From: Pseudomonas sp.
GTDB lineage: Bacteria; Pseudomonadota; Gammaproteobacteria; Pseudomonadales; Pseudomonadaceae
Direction of reading: 5' to 3'
Assembly: GCA_003488145.1 (NCBI GenBank)
Contig: DNMQ01000428.1
Coordinates: 3,431-19,484 of the forward strand
Length of the DNA stretch: 16,054 nt
Shown: positions 1 to 7,214 of the stretch, piece after piece
How positions within the stretch are numbered: position 1 is the stretch's first letter
Layout: each line of letters opens with the position of its first letter
Notes under the pieces: generated by a model
Database searches by the model: none
Seen by the model: only the letters and a program-made list of their open reading frames with translations
Told to the model about the DNA's origin: nothing
Position numbers and translations under genes: made by a program

Positions 1-272
1 GCCTGGTCGAAGTCCGCCAGCGGCACCTGTTCGTCAGCCACCGGCAGGTGAAACCACTCGAGGCCGCGCTCGGCGCAGAGCTGCGCCAGCTGCGTCGCTT
101 CGTTGCGCGCCAGCTCTTCAGCAGGCATCAGGGTGATCAGCGCGTCAGCGCCGGCCGCTTGCAGGGTAGCCAGCGCCTCATCGACGCTGGTGCCCTTGCT
201 GCCGGGGCACGGTGTGAAGATCAGCTGACCGGCGCTGCCGGGTACATCGAGGATGTCGTAGGGATGGGACAC
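1..272 (-). CDS. Protein-tyrosine-phosphatase-like protein (CDKN3-type), 3' part outside window
   Basis: The minus-strand frame opens with a GTG at 270-272 (MSHPYDILDVPGSAGQLIF...) and stays open to the window edge, giving about 90 residues. The start is the first usable codon after the in-frame arsH stop at 291-293, with an AGGAA stretch about 9 bases upstream. The visible half reads like the N-terminus of the small cyclin-dependent-kinase-inhibitor-3/dual-specificity phosphatase family often found next to arsH: a TPCPGSKGTS segment, then EALATLQAAGADALITLMP and WFHLPVADEQVP. The HCxxGxxR catalytic loop would lie beyond the edge, so catalysis cannot be confirmed. It is the last visible gene of the minus-strand ars operon, 18 bases after arsH. 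A role in arsenic metabolism is inferred only from position. Confidence 0.7.
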   Translation of the reverse strand, partial: MSHPYDILDVPGSAGQLIFTPCPGSKGTSVDEALATLQAAGADALITLMPAEELARNEATQLAQLCAERGLEWFHLPVADEQVPLADFDQ

Positions 273-290
273 GCGGGCGATTCCTGAAAG

Positions 291-1004
291 TCAGATGGAG
301 CGTTGATTGACGCGACGGGACAGCGCTTCGGCCGACTCCTTGCGTTCCGAATAGCGATCGACCAGGTAGTCGGCCCGGCCGCGTACCAGCAGGGTGAACT
401 TGATCAGCTCCTCCATCACATCCACCACGCGGTCGTAGTAGGCCGAGGGCTTCATCCGGCCGGCGTCGTCGAATTCGAGAAAGGCCTTGGCCACCGAGGA
501 CTGGTTCGGGATGGTGATCATGCGCATCCAGCGGCCCAGCACGCGCATCTGGTTCAGCGCGTTGAACGACTGAGAGCCGCCACTGACCTGCATGATCGCC
601 AACGTCTTGCCCTGTGTCGGCCGCACCGCGCCCATGGCCAGCGGCACCCAGTCGATCTGCGCCTTGAACACCGCGCTCATCGAGCCGTGACGCTCCGGCG
701 AACACCACACCTGACCCTCCGACCACTGCATCAGCTCGCGCAGCTCCTGCACCTTCGGATGGCTGTCCGGTGCATCGTCCGGCAGCGGCAATCCCGACGG
801 ATTGAAGATGCGCGTCTCGGCACCGAAACGCTCGAGCAGGCGCGCAGCTTCCTGTACCAGCAAGCGACTGTAGGAGCGCTCCCGGTTAGAGCCATAGAGC
901 AGCAGGATGCGTGGCCTGTGTTCTGGACCTGCCGGCAGAGCAAGCTTGTCCAGGTCAGGCATATCCAGCAGATCTGGGTCGATATTGGGCAGATCGTCGT
1001 TCAT
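291..1004 (-). CDS. arsH: ArsH, NADPH-dependent FMN reductase / organoarsenical oxidase
   Basis: A 237-residue protein of normal ArsH length. The flavodoxin-like core carries the ArsH signature [25 protein letters not shown] segment (G38-S-N-R...S-Y-S-R47), which binds the FMN phosphate, followed by conserved blocks [11 protein letters not shown] and [16 protein letters not shown]. ArsH proteins oxidise trivalent methyl- or aryl-arsenicals to less toxic pentavalent forms and can reduce quinones or metal ions using NADPH. The ATG at 1004 is preceded by AGGACATGCCTA, with the AGGA as ribosome site. It lies 19 bases after arsC in the minus-strand operon and is presumably ArsR-controlled. The long plus-strand open frame over the same bases is a GC-rich shadow. 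Confidence 0.93.
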   Translation of the reverse strand: MNDDLPNIDPDLLDMPDLDKLALPAGPEHRPRILLLYGSNRERSYSRLLVQEAARLLERFGAETRIFNPSGLPLPDDAPDSHPKVQELRELMQWSEGQVWCSPERHGSMSAVFKAQIDWVPLAMGAVRPTQGKTLAIMQVSGGSQSFNALNQMRVLGRWMRMITIPNQSSVAKAFLEFDDAGRMKPSAYYDRVVDVMEELIKFTLLVRGRADYLVDRYSERKESAEALSRRVNQRSI

Positions 1005-1023
1005 TAGGCATGTCCTGCTAGGT

Positions 1024-1494
1024 TCAAAGTGTGCCGATGCGCGCCAGCTCGGTTCTCAGCGTAGCGGCATCCAGTTGAGCGAGCGGTAGCGCGAGAAACG
1101 CGGTGAAACGTAGCTTGAGCCTGACCAGCGTGGCATCGAACGCCGCTTTGATTTCCTCGGGGCTACCGACGCTCTCGGAAGGATCGGCAAGCCCCCAGTG
1201 CGCCTTGGTGGCCGGCCCGAAATGTACCGGGCACGCTTCGCCAGCGGCCTTGTCGCAGACGGTAATGACGAAGTCGGGATTCAGCGCCTGATGCGCGTCG
1301 CTGCTCTTGCTATACAAGCCATCAGCCGCAATGCCGGCCCGCGCCAGTGCCTCAAGCGTCAGGGGATTGATATCGCCTCGGGGTTCGCTGCCGGCGCTGA
1401 ACGCGCGCATGCCGGCCGGCGCGAGATGGTTAAACAGCGCCTCGGCCAGAATGCTGCGGCAGCTGTTGGCGGTGCAGAGGAAGAGAATCTTCAT
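1024..1494 (-). CDS. arsC: ArsC1, arsenate reductase of the low-molecular-weight phosphatase family
   Basis: A 156-residue cytoplasmic reductase converting As(V) to As(III) for export. The N-terminal P-loop C7-T-A-N-S-C-R13 is the CX5R arsenate-binding loop. Further on, the [10 protein letters not shown] segment gives Cys80 and Cys88 (C-x7-C), the likely disulfide relay pair, and LADPSE holds the general-acid Asp. This C-x7-C spacing differs from the C-x6-C of the second ArsC upstream, so the two copies are diverged paralogues and not a recent duplication. It sits 13 bases after arsR in the same operon. Electron donor (thioredoxin or glutaredoxin) cannot be told from sequence alone. Confidence 0.92.
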   Translation of the reverse strand: MKILFLCTANSCRSILAEALFNHLAPAGMRAFSAGSEPRGDINPLTLEALARAGIAADGLYSKSSDAHQALNPDFVITVCDKAAGEACPVHFGPATKAHWGLADPSESVGSPEEIKAAFDATLVRLKLRFTAFLALPLAQLDAATLRTELARIGTL

Positions 1495-1507
1495 GGTCGT
1501 TCTTGAT

Positions 1508-1864
1508 TCAGGCGCATGAGCTGGCGCGCTCTGGGCGGTTGCGCATACTTTCGAGGCGCTGCACGTTATCGCCCAGCCAATTCTTGTTGGCGGCCAGGAT
1601 CGGCTGCAGCATGTCGGTCACCCAGTCAGGCAGGTGCGGGTGGAGTCGGTAGTAAACCCATTGGCCCTGACGGCGGTCTTCCAGAATTCCGCATCCGCGC
1701 AGCAGCGCCAGATGCCGCGAGATCTTTGGCTGGCTTTCATCCAGCGCATAGGTCAGCTCGCAGACACACAATTCGCCTTCGCGGGCGACGAGCAACGCGA
1801 TCCGCACGCGAGTCTCGTCTGCCAGGCATTTGAATACAGTGGTAGGTGTCAGGTGCTCGACCAT
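1508..1864 (-). CDS. arsR: ArsR, As(III)-responsive repressor
   Basis: A 118-residue winged-helix repressor of the ArsR/SmtB family. It contains the metal-site motif ELC33VC35EL in helix 3, followed by the recognition helix region ESQPKISRHLALLRGCGILEDRRQGQWVYYRL. Binding of As(III) or Sb(III) to the cysteines is known to release the operator. The reading frame stays open much further upstream, but those codons overlap arsC2 and do not look like protein. I chose ATG 1862-1864 because it starts the family-typical MVEHLTPTTVFKCLADETR and has a GAGAAG ribosome site 6 bases upstream. It follows the arsC2 stop by 10 bases. The operator is probably the dyad in the divergent region near 2326-2344, giving autoregulation. 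Confidence 0.92.
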   Translation of the reverse strand: MVEHLTPTTVFKCLADETRVRIALLVAREGELCVCELTYALDESQPKISRHLALLRGCGILEDRRQGQWVYYRLHPHLPDWVTDMLQPILAANKNWLGDNVQRLESMRNRPERASSCA

Positions 1865-1874
1865 TGATATCTTC

Positions 1875-2288
1875 TCAGCGCTTGTTCTTGACCAACACGA
1901 ACATCTTGATCCGCTCATGTATCTCGTGAAGCGTGTGCCGGTAAGCATCCGGCTGGTCGCTGGTGGCAGGGTCTTCGAAGTTCCAGGCGATGTACTCGCC
2001 CGCACCAGGCAGTGCAAGGCATTCCAACGATGACTTATCACACAGCGTGATCACGAAATCGAACGGTTGCCCTTCCACTTCCTCCAGCGATTTGCTGTGC
2101 AATCCCACTGTCGCAACGCCAAGCTGCTCGAGCGCTGCCAACGCTCGTAGATCGACCTGGGTGGGAGCGGTGCCTGCACTGAACGCCTCGAAGTGCTCCG
2201 AATCGGTATGCCGCAGCAACGCCTCGGCGAGCTGGGAGCGTGCCGAGTTGGCGACGCAGACGAACAGGACACGCGATTTGTAGGCCAT
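1875..2288 (-). CDS. ArsC2, second arsenate reductase-like low-molecular-weight phosphatase
   Basis: A 137-residue protein starting MAYKSRVLFVC. It carries the P-loop C11-V-A-N-S-A-R17 and a cysteine pair in LCDKSSLEC (C83-x6-C90), the spacing known from thioredoxin-coupled ArsC of Staphylococcus type, plus the EDPA Asp loop. A redox arsenate reductase role is therefore likely; a plain phosphatase cannot be excluded. An upstream ATG at 2303 is also in frame, but ATG 2286-2288 has GGGGAA 8 bases upstream and gives the usual N-terminus, so I prefer it. It is the first gene of the minus-strand operon and lies directly downstream of the putative ArsR-controlled promoter. Confidence 0.85.
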   Translation of the reverse strand: MAYKSRVLFVCVANSARSQLAEALLRHTDSEHFEAFSAGTAPTQVDLRALAALEQLGVATVGLHSKSLEEVEGQPFDFVITLCDKSSLECLALPGAGEYIAWNFEDPATSDQPDAYRHTLHEIHERIKMFVLVKNKR

Positions 2289-2319
2289 GAGGCCGTTCCC
2301 CATAAGATATGCTTGGGCG

Positions 2320-2349
2320 AATATATTGCTTAGCGCATAAGCAAGTAAA
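2320..2349 (-). promoter_or_regulatory. Candidate arsC2-arsR-arsC1-arsH promoter with dyad operator
   Basis: On the minus strand, TTTACT (2344-2349) and TATATT (2320-2325) are spaced by 18 bases. The spacer contains a perfect 7-bp inverted repeat TTGCTTA-N5-TAAGCAA (2326-2344), so a dimeric repressor bound there would block the polymerase. ArsR proteins bind such dyads between -35 and -10, so this is the best ArsR operator candidate. Assignment is by inspection only. Confidence 0.5.
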
Positions 2350-2399
2350 GCTCTCTCTTGAGCTAGGCCAGCTATTCACTGCGCGTGTCAAAGGCGAGT

Positions 2400-2457
2400 T
2401 TGTTGCGCCGGAACAAGAGGCGTATATTCCGCATCGCATATATTTATTCGAACGAAT
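2400..2457 (+). promoter_or_regulatory. Candidate arsO-acr3 promoter and second dyad
   Basis: TTGTTG (2400-2405), 17 bases, then TATATT (2423-2428) is the best plus-strand sigma-70-like pair before arsO. A short perfect dyad ATTCG-AA-CGAAT (2446-2457) lies just downstream, within the presumed untranslated leader, and could be a second repressor site. The -35 match is poor (3 of 6). Confidence 0.3.
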
Positions 2458-2481
2458 GTCCGCCTTTACGGGAGCCGCTTG

Positions 2482-3564
2482 ATGACAGCAGCCAATGTTC
2501 TCGATGTCATCATCATTGGCGCAGGACAGTCCGCCCTGACGACTGCGTACTTTGTGCGCCGCACGTCGCTGTCCTATCTGCTGTTGGATGAACAGCCCAG
2601 TCCCGGCGGCGCATGGCTGCACGCCTGGGAGTCGCTGAGACTGTTCTCACCCGCCGCCTGGAGCTCGATTGCCGGCTGGCCGATGCCTGCTCCGGTCGAG
2701 CCGGGCAATCCCACGCGCAACGACGTTATCGATTATTTGCGACATTACGAACACCGCTACCGGTTTCCGATCCAGCGGCCGGTACGGGTCGACGCGATCA
2801 GTCGCCTAGACGACCTCTGGCTGGTGCAGGCCGGTGATCAGCAATGGCTGACTCGCGCGGTCATCAGCGCAACGGGCACCTGGAGCAAGCCATTCATTCC
2901 AGCCTATCCAGGCCTGGAGCATTTTCAGGGCCAACAGATTCATTCAGCTCGCTACCGAAACCCGGCCCCCTTCGAGGGTAAACGGGTCATGGTGGTAGGC
3001 GGTGGAAACTCCGGCGCGCAGGTCCTCGCCGAGTTATCCAGAGTCAGCGAGACACGCTGGGTCACTCAGGAGCCACCTGCGTTTCTGCCCGACGATGTCG
3101 ACGGCCGCGTGCTGTTCGAGCGCGCCACCGCGCGCTGGAAGGCGCAGCAGGAGGGACGCAGCATCGACGAGCCGGCCGGCGGCTTCGGTGACATCGTCAT
3201 GGTGCCGCCGGTGCGCGAAGCCCGCGAGCGTGGCGTTCTGGTGGCCGAGCGCCCCTTCGCGCGCTTCACCGAAACGGGAGTCGAGTGGGCGGATGGGCGT
3301 CGTGAGGACCTAGACGCGGTGATCTGGTGCACAGGTTTCCGCCCGGCACTGGATCATCTTCGTGAACTCGGCATCATCGAGGCCGATGGCAAAGTACAGG
3401 TAGAAGGAACCCGTGTCGTGAAGCAACCCAATCTCTGGCTGGTGGGCTACGGCGACTGGACCGGTATGGCATCTGCCACGCTGATCGGCGTCACTCGCAC
3501 GGCGCGAAGTACCGTCGATGAGGTCGTTCAGGCACTTGTCGCAAAGCCCCTGCAGCGCCCCTAG
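2482..3564 (+). CDS. arsO: ArsO-type NAD(P)H-dependent flavin monooxygenase
   Basis: A 360-residue two-dinucleotide-domain flavoprotein. The FAD Rossmann motif is [10 protein letters not shown] near residues 10-19, the NAD(P)H motif [10 protein letters not shown] is near residues 171-180, and the C-terminal IWCTGFRP block is typical of the flavin-containing monooxygenase superfamily. Length and fingerprint fit the ArsO family that accompanies ars operons. Its substrate is not firmly established; oxidation of arsenic species is inferred. The frame also offers TTG at 2479, but ATG 2482 has GGAG 7 bases upstream and is preferred. It is the first gene of the plus-strand ars operon, divergent from arsC2, and acr3 follows after 48 bases. 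Confidence 0.85.
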   Translation: MTAANVLDVIIIGAGQSALTTAYFVRRTSLSYLLLDEQPSPGGAWLHAWESLRLFSPAAWSSIAGWPMPAPVEPGNPTRNDVIDYLRHYEHRYRFPIQRPVRVDAISRLDDLWLVQAGDQQWLTRAVISATGTWSKPFIPAYPGLEHFQGQQIHSARYRNPAPFEGKRVMVVGGGNSGAQVLAELSRVSETRWVTQEPPAFLPDDVDGRVLFERATARWKAQQEGRSIDEPAGGFGDIVMVPPVREARERGVLVAERPFARFTETGVEWADGRREDLDAVIWCTGFRPALDHLRELGIIEADGKVQVEGTRVVKQPNLWLVGYGDWTGMASATLIGVTRTARSTVDEVVQALVAKPLQRP

Positions 3565-3612
3565 CAACCACCGATGCAATCCCAATCATCATGCGAAAAG
3601 GTGTAATTAGCG

Positions 3613-4692
3613 ATGTCCAGTCAATGTGAAGTGGCCGGGAAGAAAGCGGCCGGTGTCCCGCTCGGATTCTTCGAGCGTTATCTGACGCTCTGGGTCTTTC
3701 TCTGCATCGTTGCCGGCACCCTCCTCGGCCTGGGACTGCCCGCTGCCGCACAAGCGGTCGGCGCGCTGGAAATCGCCCATGTGAACATTCCGGTCGGCCT
3801 GCTGATCTGGGTGATGATCATCCCGATGCTGATGAAGATCGATTTCTCGGCGCTGCGGGAGGTTTATGCACAACGGGCGAGCATGGGCATCACGCTGTTC
3901 GTCAACTGGGCGGTCAAGCCATTCACCATGGCCCTGCTCGGCTGGGTTTTCATAAAGCATGTCTTCGCGCCGTGGCTCCCGGCTTCCGAGCTCGATAGCT
4001 ACATGGCTGGCCTGATCCTCCTGGGCGCCGCACCCTGCACGGCGATGGTTTTCGTCTGGAGCAATCTCTGCAACGGCAATGCCAATTTCACCCTGACCCA
4101 GGTGGCGCTGAACGACGTGGTAATGGTGTTTGCCTTTGCGCCAATCGTCGGCCTGCTGCTCGGCGTGTCGTCGATTCCAGTGCCCTGGGATACCCTGTTG
4201 CTCTCGGTAGTGATGTACATCGTCATTCCGCTGGCCATCGCCCAGTTCATTCGCGGCCGGCTCATGAAGCGCGGTGAGCCGGCCTTTCAGGCGGCACTGG
4301 CGAAGGTGCAGCCATTTTCCATCGTGGCGTTGCTGGCGACCCTCGTCCTGCTGTTCTCGTTCCAGGGCGAAGCGATCGTGGCCCAGCCGTTGATCATCGC
4401 CATGCTCGCGGTACCGATCCTGCTGCAAACACTATTCATCGCCGGGCTCGGCTACTGGCTCAACCGTCGCTTCCTGGTTCGCCATGATGTTGCCGGCCCT
4501 TCAGCGATGATCGGTGCTTCGAACTTCTTCGAACTAGCGGTTGCCGTTGCAATCGTGCTCTATGGTTTCAATTCAGGCGCGGCCCTTGCGACCGTAGTTG
4601 GCGTATTGATCGAGGTGCCGGTCATGCTCTGGCTGGTGCGCAGCATCAACCGCAGCCGTGACTGGTACAACCGGGCGTTGCCTGCTGATTGA
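3613..4692 (+). CDS. acr3: Acr3-family arsenite efflux permease
   Basis: A 359-residue inner-membrane protein with about ten hydrophobic segments, normal for Acr3. The family's functional cysteine is in the APC142TAMVFVWSNLC motif, and the conserved glutamate is in LIE334VPVML near the C-terminus. Acr3 exports As(III) driven by the proton-motive force. It takes the product of the two ArsC reductases. The start MSSQCEVAGKKAAG is the first ATG after arsO; the ribosome site is weak (AAAGG about 13 bases upstream). A 273-residue minus-strand open frame over this gene is a shadow with low-complexity His/Gln-rich sequence. Confidence 0.95.
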   Translation: MSSQCEVAGKKAAGVPLGFFERYLTLWVFLCIVAGTLLGLGLPAAAQAVGALEIAHVNIPVGLLIWVMIIPMLMKIDFSALREVYAQRASMGITLFVNWAVKPFTMALLGWVFIKHVFAPWLPASELDSYMAGLILLGAAPCTAMVFVWSNLCNGNANFTLTQVALNDVVMVFAFAPIVGLLLGVSSIPVPWDTLLLSVVMYIVIPLAIAQFIRGRLMKRGEPAFQAALAKVQPFSIVALLATLVLLFSFQGEAIVAQPLIIAMLAVPILLQTLFIAGLGYWLNRRFLVRHDVAGPSAMIGASNFFELAVAVAIVLYGFNSGAALATVVGVLIEVPVMLWLVRSINRSRDWYNRALPAD

Positions 4693-4731
4693 GCTGGAAC
4701 CACTCACCTTCCCTTGACCCTGATCAGCAGG
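4681..4731. repeat. 9-bp inverted repeat across the end of acr3
   Basis: CCTGCTGAT (4681-4689) and ATCAGCAGG (4723-4731) are perfect inverted arms separated by 33 bases. There is no T-run, so it is not a classical terminator; it may damp read-through or protect an mRNA end between acr3 and the permease gene. It could be chance. Confidence 0.3.
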
Positions 4732-4783
4732 GCGGCGCGCAGGCTGACTACCATCGATGCAGACGCCTGAGAGGACCACAGAC

Positions 4784-6160
4784 ATGCACAGCCCCGCACA
4801 AGAGCAGCCTGCCTCGACCAGTGACACACCACTTTCGCTGAGAGCGCACTTGGGTAACTTCTGGCGGGGCCATCCCGCCGAAGCCAAAGTGCTGCTCGGA
4901 ATGTGCGCGGCGTTCCTGCTGATCTTCTTCCTGCCGATGGGTCAGCCCCGTTTCGAAAACGCGGTACTGGAAGGCCTGCGCCTGACGCAGTGGTACGCCC
5001 GTGAACATGTGATTCTCTGCCTGCTGCCAGCCTTCGTCATCGCGGGCGCAATGGCCGTCTACATCAGCCAGGGCGCAGTGATGAAGCACCTGGGCCCGGC
5101 TTCGCCGAAGCCCGTGGCGTTCGGTGTGGCATCCATCGCCGGCACGCTGCTGGCGGTGTGCTCCTGCACCGTATTGCCGCTGTTTGGCGGCATCTACAAG
5201 CGCGGTGCCGGCCTGGGTGCAGCAATCGCCTTTCTCTATTCGGGGCCGGCGATCAACGTCATGGCCATCGTGGTCACCGCCAAGGTGCTTGGCGCCGAGC
5301 TCGGGATCGCTCGAGCCGTTGGCGCCATCGTGTTCGCCTTGGTAATCGGCGCCATCATGCACCTGCTCTACCGCCGCGAGGAGGCTGCACGTGCGGCCAA
5401 AAGTGCCCGCGGTTTCGCCGGTGACGACGACGGGCACCCGCTCGGCGACATCGTCGCCTTGTTCAGCTTGATGATCGGCATTCTGGTATTCGCCAACTGG
5501 GCCAGCGCGGAGAACTCGGCCTGGATGGCCGTGCATGCCTGGAAGTGGCCGATCACCGCAACCCTCGCCATCTTGCTGGCGTCATTGCTGGTGCGTCGCT
5601 GGAACTGGTCGGTACGACCGTTGTTCATGATTGGCGCGCTGGTCGCTGCGAGCGCTCTGCTTGCGCCTCAATGGCCAGAGCTTGCCATGGTCATAGGCAT
5701 CGCGGGGTTGATGCTACAGGCCAGTCGCCAGAACGCAGCAAGCCAGGAATGGGTCGGTCAGAGCTGGGACTTCACCAAACAGATCATGCCGTTACTGCTT
5801 GGCGGGGTGCTGATCGCCGGCATGCTGCTCGGCCGCCCCGGCCACGAAGGGCTGATTCCCAGCGAGTGGGTCGTCTGGGCTGTGGGCGACAACAGCTTCA
5901 CCTCCACCCTCCTCGCCTCGGTCCTCGGCGCCTTCATGTATTTTTCTACCCTGACCGAAGTGCCCATCGTGGAAGGTCTGTTGGGCGCAGGAATGGGCAA
6001 GGGCCCGGCACTGGCAATCCTGTTGGCGGGGCCTGCGTTGTCGCTACCGAACATGCTGGTGATTCGTACCGTGCTCGGCACGCAGAAAACGATCGTGTAC
6101 TGCTCGCTGGTAGTGGTCATGGCCACGCTCAGCGGCTATCTCTATGGCCAACTGATGTGA
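4784..6160 (+). CDS. ArsP/YraQ-type permease (DUF318 family)
   Basis: A 458-residue integral membrane protein. It has a hydrophilic N-terminus of about 35 residues, then two hydrophobic halves. The family signature VC126SC128TVLPLFGGIYKRG followed by GAAIAFLYSGPAINV lies in the first half, and a related TLTEVPIVEGLL/GPALSLPN motif is in the second. ArsP members export trivalent methyl- and aromatic arsenicals; others are uncharacterised YraQ permeases. The ars context favours organoarsenical export, complementing ArsH. I chose ATG 4784 over ATG 4757 because GAGAGG lies 9 bases upstream. The stop codon overlaps the ribosome site of the next gene, so the two are co-translated. Confidence 0.8.
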   Translation: MHSPAQEQPASTSDTPLSLRAHLGNFWRGHPAEAKVLLGMCAAFLLIFFLPMGQPRFENAVLEGLRLTQWYAREHVILCLLPAFVIAGAMAVYISQGAVMKHLGPASPKPVAFGVASIAGTLLAVCSCTVLPLFGGIYKRGAGLGAAIAFLYSGPAINVMAIVVTAKVLGAELGIARAVGAIVFALVIGAIMHLLYRREEAARAAKSARGFAGDDDGHPLGDIVALFSLMIGILVFANWASAENSAWMAVHAWKWPITATLAILLASLLVRRWNWSVRPLFMIGALVAASALLAPQWPELAMVIGIAGLMLQASRQNAASQEWVGQSWDFTKQIMPLLLGGVLIAGMLLGRPGHEGLIPSEWVVWAVGDNSFTSTLLASVLGAFMYFSTLTEVPIVEGLLGAGMGKGPALAILLAGPALSLPNMLVIRTVLGTQKTIVYCSLVVVMATLSGYLYGQLM

Positions 6161-6168
6161 GGACGACA

Positions 6169-6399
6169 ATGAAACTGACTGTTTATGGGTCTGGCTGCGC
6201 CAAGTGCCAACAGCTTTGCGCCAACGCCGAAGCTGCCGCGCGGCGACTCGGCCTGGAGTTCGAGGTCGAGAAAATCACCGACGTAAACGCCATCATCGAC
6301 GCGGGCGTCATGCGCACCCCTGCGCTCGCAGTTGATGAGGAGATTGTCGTGGAGGGCAAGGTGCCGAGCAGCGATGAGCTTGAGCAGCTGCTGGGCTGA
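6169..6399 (+). CDS. Small thioredoxin-like redox-active disulfide protein
   Basis: A 76-residue protein MKLTVYGSGCAKCQQL with a C10-A-K-C13 CxxC centre, a third cysteine (C17) and the MRTPALAV cis-proline loop (P51). This is the minimal thioredoxin fold of the Thioredoxin_3/redox-active disulfide family. The start follows TGAGGA, where the permease TGA forms part of the ribosome site. Permease plus tiny CxxC protein is a recurrent pair in arsenic clusters. The disulfide protein may deliver or release As(III) thiol adducts, or reduce a partner; that is inference. No signal peptide is present, so it acts in the cytoplasm. The gene was found by its internal start within a longer open frame. Confidence 0.88.
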   Translation: MKLTVYGSGCAKCQQLCANAEAAARRLGLEFEVEKITDVNAIIDAGVMRTPALAVDEEIVVEGKVPSSDELEQLLG

Positions 6400-6498
6400 G
6401 TGATCTCGTCGCAATGCTGCAAATGCGGCGCGACTGTCGAACGGAACCGTCCTGTGCAGTTCACGGCCTCATAGTTGAACTGTCAGGAGGAGCGAGAA

Positions 6499-6693
6499 GT
6501 GTCCGATTCGATGACGTACCTGGCCATAGCGGCCGCGGGAGCGCTGATAGCCGCGAATCTACTTGCGATCATCAGCGTCTTCAAAAGTGAGCGAACCGTA
6601 GGCGCAAAGGCGCTTTGGGCAATCGGTATTGCCGTCTTCCCGATACTGGGACTGCTGTTCTGGCTGCTGGTCGGCTTGCGCCGGGCGCGCTGA
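6499..6693 (+). CDS. Small two-helix membrane protein (phospholipase D N-terminal-like, PLDc_N)
   Basis: A 64-residue protein. The start is GTG 6499, because a perfect AGGAGG at 6485-6490 lies 8 bases upstream; the in-frame TTG at 6475 lies before that site. Two hydrophobic segments (about residues 6-27 and 40-60) flank KSERTVGAKALWAI and end in a LVGLRRAR basic tail. This matches short PLDc_N-type membrane proteins common in Pseudomonas. Function unknown. It follows the thioredoxin-like gene by 99 bases and its stop abuts the stop of the convergent gene. Confidence 0.75.
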   Translation: MSDSMTYLAIAAAGALIAANLLAIISVFKSERTVGAKALWAIGIAVFPILGLLFWLLVGLRRAR

Positions 6694-6939
6694 TCAGGGC
6701 TTCAGCCCCAACAGATACAGCGCTTTGCCCAGCACCCTTACCGAATCGGCATGTTTGCCAGCCTGATGCAGCTGCTCGCCCTCAGCACGCAACTCACGAA
6801 CTTGCTGCAGCGTAGCGGCATCCTTGGGCGGATTGGTTTCGAGCTGCTCATCAATCTTGGCCATGTCCATGGGACAGTGCATCGCCAGCAGCGGCGTGCT
6901 GAACAGGACGGCAAGGGTGAAAGCTGTGAGGCGTCGCAT
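6694..6939 (-). CDS. Small secreted hypothetical protein
   Basis: An 81-residue protein with a clear Sec signal peptide (MRRLTAFTLAVLFSTPLLA, cleavage probably after LLA), then MHCPMDMAKIDEQL and a helical, charged region with LRAEGEQLHQAGKHADSVRVLGKAL. The tail reads like a single tetratricopeptide-type helix pair. I know similar sequences as conserved Pseudomonas hypotheticals. The Met/His/Cys-rich start of the mature protein (MHCPMDM) could bind a metal such as copper, but this is inference. The ribosome site GAGGAGAACAGCC precedes the ATG at 6939. Convergent with the upstream small membrane protein, sharing the CTGATCAG stop overlap. Confidence 0.75.
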   Translation of the reverse strand: MRRLTAFTLAVLFSTPLLAMHCPMDMAKIDEQLETNPPKDAATLQQVRELRAEGEQLHQAGKHADSVRVLGKALYLLGLKP

Positions 6940-7053
6940 GGCTGTTCTCCTCGCGCGAAAGGCGCTCTCGAAGTATAGATAGCCTTTACGGAGTCGCTCG
7001 TTGCCAAACTAATTGGCGTATCAAGATGCTTGGCTTTTTTTAGCCGCGCAAAA

Positions 7054-7090
7054 GAAAAAGCCCCAAGCAACTAGTTGCTTGGGGCTTTTC
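7054..7090 (-). terminator. Strong rho-independent terminator after tRNA-Cys
   Basis: A perfect 14-bp inverted repeat AGCCCCAAGCAACT / AGTTGCTTGGGGCT (7059-7072 and 7073-7086) is followed on the minus strand by CTTTTTCTTTT. It lies 8 bases beyond the tRNA-Cys 3' end, so it ends that transcript. A/T runs on both sides make it potentially bidirectional. Confidence 0.85.
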
Positions 7091-7094
7091 AATA

Positions 7095-7168
7095 TGGAGG
7101 CCGATGTCGGAATCGAACCGGCGTACACGGATTTGCAATCCGCTGCATAACCACTCTGCCAACCGGCC
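7095..7168 (-). tRNA. tRNA-Cys (anticodon GCA)
   Basis: A 74-base tRNA read on the minus strand. It starts GGCCGGTTGGCAGAGTGG, has anticodon arm GCGGATTGCAAATCC (anticodon GCA) and T-arm CCGGTTCGATTCCG, and ends in an encoded CCA. The acceptor stem pairs GGCCGGT with ATCGGCC, with one G-T pair. It is intact. On the minus strand a tRNA-Gly 3' end should precede it, and only the 18-bp att remnant of that gene is now next door, so its original upstream promoter has been displaced by the ICE. Confidence 0.97.
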
Positions 7169-7179
7169 TCAAAACGAAG

Positions 7180-7202
7180 GCGCCGCATTATTACTGCGGC
7201 GC
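7180..7202. repeat. Hairpin in the tRNA-Gly/tRNA-Cys linker
   Basis: GCGCCGCA (7180-7187) and TGCGGCGC (7195-7202) are perfect 8-bp arms around a 7-base AT-rich loop. It lies between the att site and tRNA-Cys and is probably a processing or spacing structure of the tRNA transcript; there is no T-run for termination. Confidence 0.4.
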
Positions 7203-7214
7203 GATCTTACAAAC

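Noticed and set aside
303..1007. 234-codon plus-strand open frame
   Set aside because: It is antisense to arsH, which has clear family motifs.
1508..2041. 177-codon frame containing arsR
   Set aside because: The first 59 codons overlap arsC2 and have no protein character. ATG 1864 gives the normal ArsR length and has a ribosome site.
3607..4428. 273-codon minus-strand open frame
   Set aside because: It is antisense to acr3 and has His/Gln/Asp-rich shadow composition typical of GC-rich reverse frames.
4681..4731. Terminator after acr3
   Set aside because: The inverted arms have a 33-base loop and no T-run, so it is listed only as a weak repeat.
5545..6399. 284-codon plus-strand frame ending with the thioredoxin-like protein
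   Set aside because: The upstream part is an out-of-frame shadow of the permease gene. The real start is ATG 6169, with a ribosome site.
7095..7168. tRNA-Cys as the ICE attachment gene
   Set aside because: tRNA-Cys is complete, with its 3' end facing away from the ICE. The 18-bp tRNA-Gly end at 7215-7232 explains the junction.
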